From GCA-002712045 sp028112705 (GTDB lineage Bacteria; Pseudomonadota; Alphaproteobacteria; Rhodobacterales; Rhodobacteraceae), in assembly GCA_028112705.1 (NCBI GenBank), contig JAOGYN010000021.1, positions 1-15,810 on the forward strand: DNA of 15,810 nucleotides, written 5' to 3'. Positions 8,101-14,899 of the stretch are shown here, piece after piece. A program made the translations under genes and the position numbers. The first letter of the stretch is position 1. Each line of letters opens with the position of its first letter. The notes beneath the pieces are model-generated. The model made no database searches and had not been told where the DNA came from. It saw only the letters and a list, made by a program, of their open reading frames with translations.

Positions 8101-8869
8101 AACTCATCAAGCCCGATGATTTACCACCACCACTTAAGTTTTCTCCCGAACCGCGAAGGGACGAAAAGTTCGTCCCAGTGCCAGAACCATATTTAAATAG
8201 CCTTGCCTCTCGGTTCCACAAATCCATTATGCCGCCTTCGTTTACCAAATCATCAGTGACTGATTGAATAAAGCAAGCATGGGGTTGAGGATGCTCATAT
8301 GAAGATTTTGACCGAACTAACTCCTTAGTCTCAAAATCTACATAATGGTGCCCTTGACTAGGCCCATCAATCCCATATGCCCAGTGTAACCCTGTATTAA
8401 ACCATTGCGGGGAATTTGGCGCTGCCATCTGCTTTGCAAGCATAAATCGCATTTCGTTGTAATATGCCATCGCATCTTCTTCTGATGTAAAGTACTTGCC
8501 CTTCCATCCCCAATAAGCCCATGCGCCCGCCAAACGATCGAAAACTTGCTTTGAGGAAGTCTCCCCACCATACCTCTTCTCCACAGGAAGCTTTTCCAAA
8601 GCATCAACATCTGGCTCAGATCTCCAGAGAAAACTAGGTATCCCTTTCTCTTTCACTTTTTTTAATCGAGCTGGAACACCTGCTTTCCGAAAATATTTCT
8701 GTGCAATAACATCAGCAGCAACTTGCGACCAACTGGTTGGAATTTCAATATCGTGTTGGGAAAAGACCACAGTTCCATCTGGATTTCTAATTTCCGAGGT
8801 TGTTCTGGAAAAATCCATTCCAGCATATGCGTCTTTTTTTGAATCGGTAAATCTGTGCTCAACCTTCAT
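5192..8869 (-). CDS. nrdJ: Adenosylcobalamin-dependent class II ribonucleotide reductase
   Basis: The product reduces ribonucleotides to deoxyribonucleotides using a B12-derived radical; it works with or without oxygen and needs no small subunit. It is 1225 residues, typical of the large alphaproteobacterial NrdJ. The start at 8869 is chosen because AGAGG (8876-8880) sits six bases before it and MKVEHRFT matches the family N-terminus; an in-frame ATG at 8893 lacks such a site. Visible are Cys199 (HACFIQS), the thiyl-radical motif NPCSE with Cys476, and Cys487 (DTACNLAS). The 11-residue spacing of the last two equals that of Cys408/Cys419 in the Lactobacillus enzyme, so Cys199/Cys487 should be the reducing pair. 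The C-terminus ends in a zinc-ribbon-like Cys cluster (CGDCGNYTLVRNGTCMKC). The cell must make or import cobalamin. Confidence 0.97.
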   Translation of the reverse strand: MKVEHRFTDSKKDAYAGMDFSRTTSEIRNPDGTVVFSQHDIEIPTSWSQVAADVIAQKYFRKAGVPARLKKVKEKGIPSFLWRSEPDVDALEKLPVEKRYGGETSSKQVFDRLAGAWAYWGWKGKYFTSEEDAMAYYNEMRFMLAKQMAAPNSPQWFNTGLHWAYGIDGPSQGHHYVDFETKELVRSKSSYEHPQPHACFIQSVTDDLVNEGGIMDLWNREARLFKYGSGTGTNFSSLRGSGENLSGGGKSSGLMSFLKIGDRAAGAIKSGGTTRRAAKMVICDMDHPDVEEFINWKVKEEQKVASLVAGSKLHKQKLNEIFESIRSWDGSEDSACDPKKNAQLKAAIRSAKKVMIPETYVSRVLQYAKQGYSSIEFPTYDTDWDSEAYVTVAGQNSNNSVRVTDSFLQAVKDDSDWELLGRRDGKVSKVVKARDLWDQVGHAAWACADPGIQFHDTINSWHTCPEDGEIRGSNPCSEYMFLDDTACNLASMNLLTFFKDGKFLSEDYMHATRLWTITLEISVLMAQFPSEQIAKLSYEFRTLGLGYANIGGLLMNMGLSYDSVGGRALCGALTALMTGISYKTSAEMAKELEPFNGYKRNSKHMLRVIDNHRKAAKSQKDGYIGLAVKPIPLDADNCPDQDIVRLAREAWDDAYSLGKKYGYRNAQTTVIAPTGTIGLVMDCDTTGIEPDFALVKFKKLAGGGYFKIINQSVPAALEALGYTGEQVEAIIGYAVGHGSLVSAPGINHDMLLGHGFGELELKKIEASLPAAFDIRFVFNQWTLGEDFCKGTLGIPEERLMDPTFDLLRHLGFTKEQMDAANEYVCGAMTLEGAPHLLDEHLNIFDCANPCGKKGKRFLSVNSHIYMMAAAQSFISGAISKTINMPNDAAISNCLEAYELSWSLGVKANALYRDGSKLSQPLAAALIEDDEDLEEALLDAPDGQKAQILAEKIVEKIIIKEVERAQDREKLPQRRKGYTQKAMVGGHKVYLRTGEYEDGSLGEIFIDMHKEGAGFRAMMNNFAIAISVGLQYGVPLEEFVDAFTFTRFEPAGMVQGNDSVKNATSILDYIFRELAISYLDRTDLAHVPPVGEHFDDLGKGVEEGKRNIEDLSQGAAMRSVEMLKQVSSTGYLRKRVPQHLMVLQGGAEQSRVITSEVANGTTGIVENAPEVNPSQMDAKPDVLDDRFKAKMQGFEGDPCGDCGNYTLVRNGTCMKCNTCGSTSGCS

Positions 8870-8894
8870 TTTTTGCCTCTTTTTTGTTATCATA

Positions 8895-8910
8895 ACCGTA
8901 TTTTTACGGT
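8895..8910 (-). other. Small hairpin in the nrdJ leader
   Basis: ACCGTA (8895-8900) and TACGGT (8905-8910) are perfectly complementary around TTTT. If transcription starts near 8911, as the -10 box suggests, the hairpin forms the extreme 5' end of the nrdJ mRNA, about 26 bases before the start codon. It might protect the transcript or serve as an operator; no evidence favours either. Confidence 0.4.
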
Positions 8911-8917
8911 AAAACTT

Positions 8918-8943
8918 ATTATATTCTATCGCTTTAGTGCGAT
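8918..8943 (-). promoter_or_regulatory. Probable nrdJ promoter -10 with overlapping dyad
   Basis: A perfect TATAAT -10 box is at 8918-8923 on the minus strand, about 50 bases before the nrdJ start. Just upstream is the inverted repeat ATCGC (8928-8932) / GCGAT (8939-8943) with a six-base centre, placed where a regulator would cover the space between -10 and -35. No good -35 box is visible at 16-18 bases, which would fit an activated or otherwise regulated promoter. I see no NrdR-type box and no cobalamin riboswitch. Confidence 0.45.
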
Positions 8944-9170
8944 TTTTTCAGGTTCATTAACACAACATGTGGTATCAAAAGCTCCTGTAAGCACTAGTTG
9001 ACGTAAAAATGGGGCAATGGTCAACGATAAATTTACTTTTTTTTTAAATATTTTCATTGACCTCAAAACGAATCTAAATATGAAACAAAAAAACTACTAT
9101 TTAGAAAATAAGATAAAAATAAATTGGTATATAAAATTAACATTTGATTAAGAATACTAGAACAAGACAA
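8944..9170. other. AT-rich gap between nrdJ promoter and structured element
   Basis: No gene or RNA is recognised here. The stretch is very AT-rich, with long T runs and no frame that has a credible start and ribosome site. The only regular structure is a six-base inverted repeat, GTTGAC (8997-9002) and GTCAAC (9020-9025), separated by 17 bases. Confidence 0.4.
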
Positions 9171-9218
9171 CACTGAGTGGGTATTAGCACTCCAGGACGA
9201 AGTCCCCACCACTTTGTT
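9171..9218. other. Unexplained GC-rich structured element next to tRNA-Pro
   Basis: This is a GC-rich island within AT-rich sequence, 21 bases past the tRNA 3' end. GGAC (9195-9198) and GTCC (9202-9205) close a GAA loop. AGTGG (9176-9180) pairs with CCACT (9209-9213), or GAGTG (9175-9179) pairs with CACTC (9188-9192); these two choices exclude each other. There is no T run on either strand, so it is not a standard intrinsic terminator. It could be a tRNA-processing structure, a cis-regulatory leader of nrdJ or a small RNA. I match it to no family. Confidence 0.35.
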
Positions 9219-9239
9219 ATAAAAATACTAGATTATAGA

Positions 9240-9316
9240 TGGTCGGGGCGATAGGATTCGAACCTACGACCTACGGTACCCAAAACCGCCGCGCTACCAG
9301 GCTGCGCCACGCCCCG
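9240..9316 (-). tRNA. tRNA-Pro (UGG)
   Basis: A 77-base cloverleaf on the minus strand. The acceptor stem is CGGGGCG (9310-9316) with CGCCCCG (9244-9250), the discriminator is A, and CCA is encoded (9240-9242). The D arm contains AGCCTGGTAGCG, the anticodon arm is GCGGT/ACCGT around loop TTTGGGT, and the T arm contains GGTTCGAATCC. The anticodon TGG lies at 9280-9282, followed by G37, giving proline. It follows the DUF192 gene by 44 bases and is probably processed from that transcript or from its own upstream promoter. Confidence 0.97.
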
Positions 9317-9360
9317 AACATCAGCGATCGTTTAGCCTTTTGAAGTAAAAATTAAAAGCC

Positions 9361-9855
9361 CTAATCTTTAATTTTACAGGACCATTTGACATCAAATGGT
9401 AAAAAAAATGGGTGCCGTACTAAATCTCCAGTTTTTATGCCCTCACGAATCGCACTTTGGCCATTAATTTCTAAAACCGCTATGGTATCTGACCTTCCAG
9501 AAATTCTTTTCATGCTGAATGGCTGAGCATTGTGCTCAATATGACTTATTTCACCTGACATAGACAAAAATATAATATCTAATGGAATTACAGTATTTTT
9601 CATCCAAAAAGATACCTTGTGAGGTTTTTCATATAGAAAAAGCATACCAGATTGAGTATCCAATTTCTTTCGACCCATTAAACCCTGTGTTCTTTGGATA
9701 GAAGTTATAGCAATTTCTACGTTAAAATCCACGGCCCCAAAATCACCTTGTATACTGACAACATCTTCCTGACACGCAGAAGCAAGTAATTGAGAGGATG
9801 CCGATATAAATAAAATAAAACATATCAATTTTTTTACTAAATTAAAATTTGTCAT
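9361..9855 (-). CDS. Exported DUF192 family protein
   Basis: The 164-residue product begins with a signal peptide: Lys8-Lys9, a hydrophobic stretch from about 10 to 25, and a likely cleavage after LLASA before Cys28. The Cys directly after the site leaves a lipoprotein possible, but the -3 residue is Ala and not Leu, so ordinary cleavage is about as likely. The rest is one DUF192 domain with its hallmark blocks: RTQGLMGRKKL (about 55-65), SGMLFLYE (69-76), VSFWMKNTVIPLDIIF (81-96), and a C-terminal AVLEINGQSAIREGIKTGD. The family is a small beta fold with no established biochemical function. Here it should act in the periplasm. It lies between pdxH (52 bases upstream) and tRNA-Pro, probably in one transcript. 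Confidence 0.88.
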   Translation of the reverse strand: MTNFNLVKKLICFILFISASSQLLASACQEDVVSIQGDFGAVDFNVEIAITSIQRTQGLMGRKKLDTQSGMLFLYEKPHKVSFWMKNTVIPLDIIFLSMSGEISHIEHNAQPFSMKRISGRSDTIAVLEINGQSAIREGIKTGDLVRHPFFLPFDVKWSCKIKD

Positions 9856-9907
9856 GACTTAGTCTCTCAATTTGTCCAACTCTTTAGATTATATAACCAA
9901 AGAATTT

Positions 9908-10504
9908 TTAAGGGAACAATCTTTGACTATTCCATTCATGGTTTGTCGATCCACCGGTGTACCTAAAACGATTGTGCAATCTATCTTCGCCGTCAGCCCA
10001 CAATTCTATTTCAATTGGTTTGATCTTAAATCCTCCCCAATATTTTGGACGCTCGGGATTGCCACTAGTACTTTTCATAACAGCAGAAACACGCTTCGTT
10101 AACTCATCTCTGCTACTTAATGGCTTGGATTGTTCTGATGCAATTGCACCATATCTACTATTCAAAGAACGTGTATTAAAATATTTATCTGCTTGTTCTT
10201 CTGACGTTTTCTCAACCTCACCCCTGACACGAATTTGTCGCCTAAGCGATTTCCAGTGTATAACTAAGGCAACCTTCCCAGAGTCAAATATTTCAGTCGC
10301 CTTTACCGAATTATAATTTGTATAAAAAATAAAACCAGTCTCATCGATTTCTTTTAGTAACACCATTCGCACATTAGGCATACCTGCCTGATCAACTGAT
10401 GCTAAAGCCATTGCATTAGCATCATTTAATTCAGTTTTTTCTGCTTCTTCTAACCATCGCTTTGAAATCAAAACAGGATCTGATCCATCAAAAATATTAA
10501 TCAT
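9908..10504 (-). CDS. pdxH: Pyridoxamine 5'-phosphate oxidase
   Basis: This FMN enzyme oxidises pyridoxamine or pyridoxine 5'-phosphate to pyridoxal 5'-phosphate, in vitamin B6 synthesis and salvage. The 198-residue length is a little short of the E. coli enzyme (218) because the N-terminus is reduced. FMN-binding and active-site blocks are all visible: RMVLLK (46-51), FYTNYNSVKATE (60-71), HWKSLRRQIRVRG (83-95), SRYGAIASEQSKPL (116-129), and RPKYWGGFKIKP (152-163). The C-terminal HNRFRYTG (177-184) and the closing WNSQRLFP also fit the family. The ATG at 10504 follows AAGAGAAAAAA. It is transcribed divergently from fabI and appears to head a minus-strand unit with the DUF192 gene and tRNA-Pro. 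Confidence 0.95.
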   Translation of the reverse strand: MINIFDGSDPVLISKRWLEEAEKTELNDANAMALASVDQAGMPNVRMVLLKEIDETGFIFYTNYNSVKATEIFDSGKVALVIHWKSLRRQIRVRGEVEKTSEEQADKYFNTRSLNSRYGAIASEQSKPLSSRDELTKRVSAVMKSTSGNPERPKYWGGFKIKPIEIELWADGEDRLHNRFRYTGGSTNHEWNSQRLFP

Positions 10505-10519
10505 TTTTTTCTCTTTTTA

Positions 10520-10525
10520 ATTATA
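10520..10525 (-). promoter_or_regulatory. Possible pdxH -10 box
   Basis: TATAAT reads on the minus strand about 15 bases upstream of the pdxH start. That leaves only a very short leader, and the -35 region (TTTCGC at 10543-10548) is poor, so the call is tentative. Confidence 0.25.
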
Positions 10526-10539
10526 ATCTAATACAGCCC

Positions 10540-10566
10540 TTGGCGAAACGCTAAACACACTATAAT
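10540..10566 (+). promoter_or_regulatory. Probable fabI promoter
   Basis: TTGGCG (10540-10545) and a perfect TATAAT (10561-10566) are separated by 15 bases, giving a leader of about 46 bases before fabI. The fabI ribosome site AGGAA (10608-10612) lies six bases before its ATG. Confidence 0.5.
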
Positions 10567-10618
10567 ATGATTTGTTAAATAACGCTACTAAGTAACGATT
10601 GCACTATAGGAAACACAT

Positions 10619-11434
10619 ATGTCAGATTTATTAAAAGGCAAGCGTGGTTTGATCATGGGATTGGCGAACAATAAGTCAATCGCTTGGGGAATTGCAAAGG
10701 CATGCCATGATGCAGGAGCAGAACTAGCTTTTACTTACATGGGTGACGCTTTTAAGAAACGGGTTGAACCTTTAGCAAGTTCAATAAATGTAACAAATAT
10801 TTATGACTGTGACGCCGGAGATTCAGAATCATTGGACCATGTCTTTTCAGCACTTGAGGCTGAGTGGGGGAATTTAGATTTTGTTGTTCATGCAATTGGC
10901 TTCTCGGATAAAGAAGAATTAAGAGGAAGGTACGTCGATACAAGCTCTAAGAACTTTCAAATGACAATGGACATTTCAGTATACACATTTACTGCTATTA
11001 CTCAAAGAGCTGAAAAGCTAATGAATAATGGTGGTTCTATCTTAACTCTCACATACTATGGAGCTGAACAAGTAATGCCTCACTACAATGTCATGGGTGT
11101 AGCAAAAGCCGCCCTGGAAGCCTCTGTAAAATATTTAGCAGAAGATTTGGGCAAGGACGGGATTAGAGTAAACGCAATATCAGCTGGACCCATAAAAACC
11201 CTTGCGGCTTCTGGCATTGGAGATTTTAGATATATTTTAAAATGGAATGAGTTAAACTCGCCATTAAGAAGGAATGTTACACAAGATGAAGTGGGTAAAA
11301 CCGCAGTTTACCTTTTGAGTGATCTAAGTTCAGGTGTAACAGGTGAAAATTTACATGTAGACGCTGGATATCATGTGGTTGGAATGAAAGCTGTTGATGC
11401 GCCAGACATCGACGCAGTAAAAGGACGAGAATGA
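10619..11434 (+). CDS. fabI: Enoyl-[acyl-carrier-protein] reductase (NADH), FabI type
   Basis: The enzyme catalyses the last reduction in each cycle of type II fatty acid elongation and is the target of triclosan and isoniazid-type inhibitors. The 271-residue protein is a short-chain dehydrogenase of the FabI branch. It has the divergent nucleotide-binding motif GLANNKSIAWGIA (14-26), HAIGFSD (91-97) and the active site Tyr146, Tyr156 and Lys163 (TYYGAEQVMPHYNVMGVAK), at the same numbers as E. coli FabI. ISAGPIKTLAASGI (187-200) is the substrate-loop region. Tyr147 stands where E. coli has Leu. The start has a good AGGAA site. Its TGA overlaps the start of gpt, so the two are co-transcribed and probably translationally coupled. 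No second enoyl reductase is visible in the window. Confidence 0.96.
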   Translation: MSDLLKGKRGLIMGLANNKSIAWGIAKACHDAGAELAFTYMGDAFKKRVEPLASSINVTNIYDCDAGDSESLDHVFSALEAEWGNLDFVVHAIGFSDKEELRGRYVDTSSKNFQMTMDISVYTFTAITQRAEKLMNNGGSILTLTYYGAEQVMPHYNVMGVAKAALEASVKYLAEDLGKDGIRVNAISAGPIKTLAASGIGDFRYILKWNELNSPLRRNVTQDEVGKTAVYLLSDLSSGVTGENLHVDAGYHVVGMKAVDAPDIDAVKGRE

Positions 11435-11940
11435 TGTCAAAAGATAGATTACCTCATGAAAAAGGGTTTCACGTAAGTTGGGATCAGTTGCACAGAGACT
11501 CACGCGCACTGGCATGGCGTTTAGATGGGCAAGGTCCAGACAATGGCGCTTGGAAGGCGGTTGTGGCTATAACCAGAGGTGGAATGGCCCCAGCAATGAT
11601 AGTAGCCAGGGAATTGGACATTAGAACCGTAGATACTATAGCAATAAAATCCTACGACAGGCACTCCAGGACCGAAGCAAAAGTATTAAAGTTTCCAGAT
11701 GAAAAACTGGTTGGCGACGGAACAGGAATATTAATAATAGATGACTTAGTAGATAGTGGTAAAACAATTGAAGTCGTGCGTGAAAAAATGCCAAAAGCAC
11801 ATTATGCAACAATATATTCTAAACCCATGGGACGACCTCAAGTAGATACTTATATTACAGAAGTTAGCCAAGACACATGGATTTTCTTTCCTTGGGATAT
11901 GGCTCTACAATACGTAGAACCTTACAGAGGTACTGATTAA
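11431..11940 (+). CDS. gpt: Xanthine(-guanine) phosphoribosyltransferase
   Basis: The product salvages xanthine and guanine by joining them to PRPP to make XMP and GMP. It is 168-169 residues. The type I phosphoribosyltransferase core has AVVAITRGGMAPAMIVAREL (20 residues from about 42) and the PRPP loop ILIIDDLVDSGKT (99-111, counted from the second Met). The C-terminal FFPWDMALQYVEPYRG is typical of the alphaproteobacterial form, which has a longer N-terminus (LPHEKGFHVSWDQLHRDSRALAWRL) than the 152-residue E. coli Gpt. ATGATG offers two starts, 11431 and 11434; AAGGA at 11421-11425 suits both, and the family usually begins MS, slightly favouring 11434. It overlaps fabI by one to four bases and overlaps the stop of the converging ArsC-like gene by three bases. 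Confidence 0.93.
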   Translation: MMSKDRLPHEKGFHVSWDQLHRDSRALAWRLDGQGPDNGAWKAVVAITRGGMAPAMIVARELDIRTVDTIAIKSYDRHSRTEAKVLKFPDEKLVGDGTGILIIDDLVDSGKTIEVVREKMPKAHYATIYSKPMGRPQVDTYITEVSQDTWIFFPWDMALQYVEPYRGTD

Positions 11941-12290
11941 GAACTCTTTGAAACTAGAGCTTCCCATTCTTTGAAAATATCGTCGCTCCAACCAATACTC
12001 TTATGTGACATTGCTAATATCACCGGCCTTTTCATCAAAGCTGGGTATTTTTGTAATAACGAGATTGTAGACAGTTGTTTTTCAGAGGAGTTCAATCCTC
12101 TGTATGTAGTCGATCGACTATTCAAAATATAATCACCAAAAAGATCACACATTTCCTCTATTTTTTCTAAAGTAAGAGGTATTTGTCTCACATCAATTAA
12201 TTCAGAATTAAACCCAAGATCAATCATTTTTCTTAAAGCAAGGCGACACTTATCACAATTTTTTAACCCAAAAACCTTAATACCACTCAT
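11937..12290 (-). CDS. ArsC/Spx-family thioredoxin-fold protein
   Basis: The 117-residue product is a small thioredoxin-like protein of the ArsC/Spx/YffB superfamily. It has the N-terminal VFGLKNCDKC with Cys12 and Cys15, the block NSRSTTYRGLN (57-67), and LMKRPVI (85-91), which carries the conserved Lys-Arg-Pro. True plasmid-type arsenate reductases have one catalytic Cys followed by a defined Arg triad. This protein looks more like the short YffB-type group, whose substrate is unknown and may be glutathione-linked. It is the last gene of the minus-strand unit, 23 bases after the COG0523 gene, and shares its stop region with gpt. I see no ars regulator or transporter near it, so arsenic resistance is not supported. 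Confidence 0.85.
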   Translation of the reverse strand: MSGIKVFGLKNCDKCRLALRKMIDLGFNSELIDVRQIPLTLEKIEEMCDLFGDYILNSRSTTYRGLNSSEKQLSTISLLQKYPALMKRPVILAMSHKSIGWSDDIFKEWEALVSKSS

Positions 12291-12313
12291 TTATAACATA
12301 TCCATTTCTTCAC

Positions 12314-13240
12314 TTAATAACTAAAATCACCATATTTTTTCAAATTCATTCTTAATGCATCTAAATTTTCAGTCTCTGTAGTGCCGATCAAAACCAAACC
12401 TAACTTTTTCTCATTATCAGCAATGTCAACATAATAACGATGACCAACTGTTTGTAATAAATACATGTTCCCATCAATTCCTCTTAAATGGCCTTTTGCT
12501 CTTACTAAATGCATATTTTGCTGAGTTAAACTTTTAGAAAACTCTATTGGATCCACAAATTCATTCGGAATAAATACCTTAGACCAAAATATGCCCGTAT
12601 GGTTTGCTTTGATTTCTTGAGAGGGCTGTCTTAACACCCCAAGTTGTCTATTCGCACCCAGAAGTACATCTAATTCAACATTCGAGTGAGAAACCATAAT
12701 GGCTTTATTTAACAAATGATGATTTTTAATCCAACTCAAAAAAGATTTTTTGTCCATTATCAGATCAGTCTTGTTTGCAAAAATCAAATCGGCATTTTCT
12801 ATCTGCGCCAAAACAGTATCCGACACATATTTATTAGATAATTGATCTTGTATTTGCTCAGAATCTACAATTGACACTATGCTCTCAGTATAACAATCGT
12901 CGATCAGAGAGATAGATCTCTCAATAGAACTTGGAATTGCAACACCACTTGCTTCCAGTATAATATGATCCGGTTTTGAATCTAAACTTGTTAACTCTTT
13001 TAGTGATAAAAGCATGTCATTTCCATATGAACAACAGATGCATCCACCAGCTAACGAAATCATGTTCTCATCTTGAGAGATTATTAAATCCTCATCAATT
13101 GCAAGATTGCCAAATTCATTAACCAATATCGCTAATTTCAAACCATTAGCTTTGCGTAATGCATTATTTACTAATGTGGTTTTACCAGCACCAAGATAAC
13201 CAGAGATTATTGTGACTGGGATTGAATTAGCAACATTCAC
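12314..13240 (-). CDS. COG0523 (CobW-like) metallochaperone GTPase
   Basis: This G3E-family P-loop GTPase should insert or traffic a metal, usually zinc or cobalt. The 308-residue protein has Walker A GYLGAGKTT (14-22), switch region NEFGNLAIDEDLI (41-53), the metal-binding GGCICC with Cys67, Cys69 and Cys70, EASGVAIP (96-103), the guanine-specificity NKTD (156-159), and a C-terminal CobW_C domain from about 215. It lacks the His-rich linker found in some zinc-handling members. It starts with GTG, and that codon shares four bases (GTGA) with the stop of the amidohydrolase gene. No ribosome site precedes it, so translation is probably coupled to the amidohydrolase. The context suggests that the amidohydrolase is its metal client. 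No cobalamin synthesis genes adjoin it, so CobW proper is unlikely. Confidence 0.9.
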   Translation of the reverse strand: MNVANSIPVTIISGYLGAGKTTLVNNALRKANGLKLAILVNEFGNLAIDEDLIISQDENMISLAGGCICCSYGNDMLLSLKELTSLDSKPDHIILEASGVAIPSSIERSISLIDDCYTESIVSIVDSEQIQDQLSNKYVSDTVLAQIENADLIFANKTDLIMDKKSFLSWIKNHHLLNKAIMVSHSNVELDVLLGANRQLGVLRQPSQEIKANHTGIFWSKVFIPNEFVDPIEFSKSLTQQNMHLVRAKGHLRGIDGNMYLLQTVGHRYYVDIADNEKKLGLVLIGTTETENLDALRMNLKKYGDFSY

Positions 13241-14874
13241 AAATTTTTTGCATCAAAAATCCGACCACCCTGCATTGTTCCCCAAACCTTTACATTCTTT
13301 AATTCATCAGGAGCACAGAGGTATGGATCCTCTTCCAAAATCGCAAAATCTGCACTTTTACCTGTTTCCAAAGAACCTACTTCGCCATCCATATGCAATG
13401 TATAAGCCGCACCCAAAGTGATAGCATACATCGCATCTTCAATTGTTATTCTCTCTTCTTCCCCTTGAACTCTCCCCGATGCAGTAAGACGGTTAACGGC
13501 ACACCAAGCGGTAAACAACGGTCCTAGTGGCGTTACTGGAGCATCAGAATGGATTGCCATTGGCACGCCTGTATTTAACGCAGTTTTACAAGCATTCATT
13601 CTTAAAGCTCGATCTGGTCCAACTGTGAGCTTATAGTGCTCATCACCCCAATAGTAATGATGATTTGCAAAAAGATTAACACACATTTCAAGCTTTTTCA
13701 TTCGCCTAAATTGAGCTGCGTCTGCTAATTGGCAATGCTGTAGGGTGAACCGATGATCAGGGCTTGCATGTTTTTTTAATGCGCCTTCTAACATATCAAG
13801 AGCCATTTCTGTTGCCTCATCGCCATTTGTGTGAGTGTGCACCTGAATACCAGCCACTAATGCTAATTCATACAATTCAGATAATTGATCAGGAGCCGTA
13901 TACCAAAGACCATTTGGTGCGCCATTGTGATAACCTGGCCACCGCATACGCGCAGAAAACCCTTGAATTGAACCATCTGCAACTGCCTTAATTCGACCAA
14001 GCCGCAACCTATCAGTACTCTTTTTCTTTAAAGATTTTACTAATTCTATTGTCTCTTTAGGAGTGGCACCCAGAAATACTTTTAAAGGAACAACCCGTGT
14101 TGGGTAATTCTTTTCACCAGTTATTTGAAGCATTGCCTCAACACCTTCTTCAGTAAGGCGGGCAGCCAAATCCGTAACCGTTGTCACTCCAGTACGAACA
14201 CACAACTTGCCAAATGCAACTAGGCCATCCTTATCGCTATCGGTCATCGAACGATTAAAACCAACGTGGATACCGATAGGTGTCATTGCATCAGGTCCAT
14301 AAAGCTCCCCTGTTGGGTAACCATCCTTACCTAAGGGAATCCCTGGATGATTAATTCCAGCTTTCATTAACCCACCTAATTCTAGAGCTTTTGAATTTAC
14401 ATTCATAATATGTCCCGAAGCGTGTAAAATACCAATTGGCCGAGTTTCAGAAACTTTATCTAAATCCTTTCGTGAAACACGTTTGTTATTCATGTAAATC
14501 GGGTCAAGCTGCCAACCAGATAGCGGTGCATTCGGATTTTTTATTTTTTTATCAGCCTTTATAAGTCTTTCTACTACCGTATCGATCGATTTAGCACCCT
14601 CCCAGGTATTTCCATCAGGATCAGTTCTATCAAAAAAGCCACAATAGACATATCGCCATAGTGTTCCCTCCATTGTGTGTGCATGCCCTTCAACAAACCC
14701 AGGCATTATTATTTTATTTTCAAAAGAATTATCTAATTCAAATTCGCCCCATTTGTGTAATTCATCTAAATCACCAGTTCCTAAAATTTTTCCATCCCTT
14801 ACAGCTACATGGGTAGCAATCGGGCGCGATGGATTCATGGTGATTATTTTTTTAGCTGAATATACTATCGTCAT
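13237..14874 (-). CDS. YtcJ-like metal-dependent amidohydrolase (Amidohydro_3)
   Basis: The 545-residue product belongs to the amidohydrolase superfamily, COG1574 group, which hydrolyses amide or related bonds with a metal centre. The beta-sandwich N-terminus (MTIVYSAKKIITMNP) leads into metal ligands PGFVEGHAH (His64, His66). Then come IKAVADGS (295-302), HTHTNGD (346-352), QHCQ with His380, and HSDAP with Asp444. These are the expected ligand and catalytic positions of a TIM-barrel amidohydrolase. The C-terminal LGAAYTLHMDGEVGSLETGKSADFAIL returns to the sandwich domain. There is no signal peptide, so it is cytoplasmic. The substrate is unknown. The gene heads a minus-strand unit with a COG0523 GTPase and an ArsC-like gene, and is divergent from a peptide/opine-type transporter protein, which suggests an imported substrate. 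Confidence 0.9.
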   Translation of the reverse strand: MTIVYSAKKIITMNPSRPIATHVAVRDGKILGTGDLDELHKWGEFELDNSFENKIIMPGFVEGHAHTMEGTLWRYVYCGFFDRTDPDGNTWEGAKSIDTVVERLIKADKKIKNPNAPLSGWQLDPIYMNNKRVSRKDLDKVSETRPIGILHASGHIMNVNSKALELGGLMKAGINHPGIPLGKDGYPTGELYGPDAMTPIGIHVGFNRSMTDSDKDGLVAFGKLCVRTGVTTVTDLAARLTEEGVEAMLQITGEKNYPTRVVPLKVFLGATPKETIELVKSLKKKSTDRLRLGRIKAVADGSIQGFSARMRWPGYHNGAPNGLWYTAPDQLSELYELALVAGIQVHTHTNGDEATEMALDMLEGALKKHASPDHRFTLQHCQLADAAQFRRMKKLEMCVNLFANHHYYWGDEHYKLTVGPDRALRMNACKTALNTGVPMAIHSDAPVTPLGPLFTAWCAVNRLTASGRVQGEEERITIEDAMYAITLGAAYTLHMDGEVGSLETGKSADFAILEEDPYLCAPDELKNVKVWGTMQGGRIFDAKNL

Positions 14875-14899
14875 AAAGGTACCTAATATTTTAAAATTA

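Noticed and set aside
9060..9213. Minus-strand frame of about 50 codons starting GTG in the gap between tRNA-Pro and nrdJ
   Set aside because: There is no ribosome binding site, the GTG lies inside the folded element, and the later codons are low-complexity Leu/Phe/Ser/Tyr as expected from translated AT-rich noncoding DNA.
9171..9218. Hammerhead ribozyme or guanidine-II (mini-ykkC) motif
   Set aside because: The GGACGAAGTCC hairpin superficially resembles such elements, but the CTGANGA/GAAA hammerhead core and the paired ACGR loops of mini-ykkC are absent.
8876..9240. Cobalamin riboswitch upstream of nrdJ
   Set aside because: I looked for the B12-box type core and its flanking pairings on the minus strand and found none; the only folded block is too small.
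11937..12290. Arsenate resistance function for the ArsC-like gene
   Set aside because: There is no ars regulator or efflux gene nearby, and the protein fits the short YffB-like group of unknown substrate.
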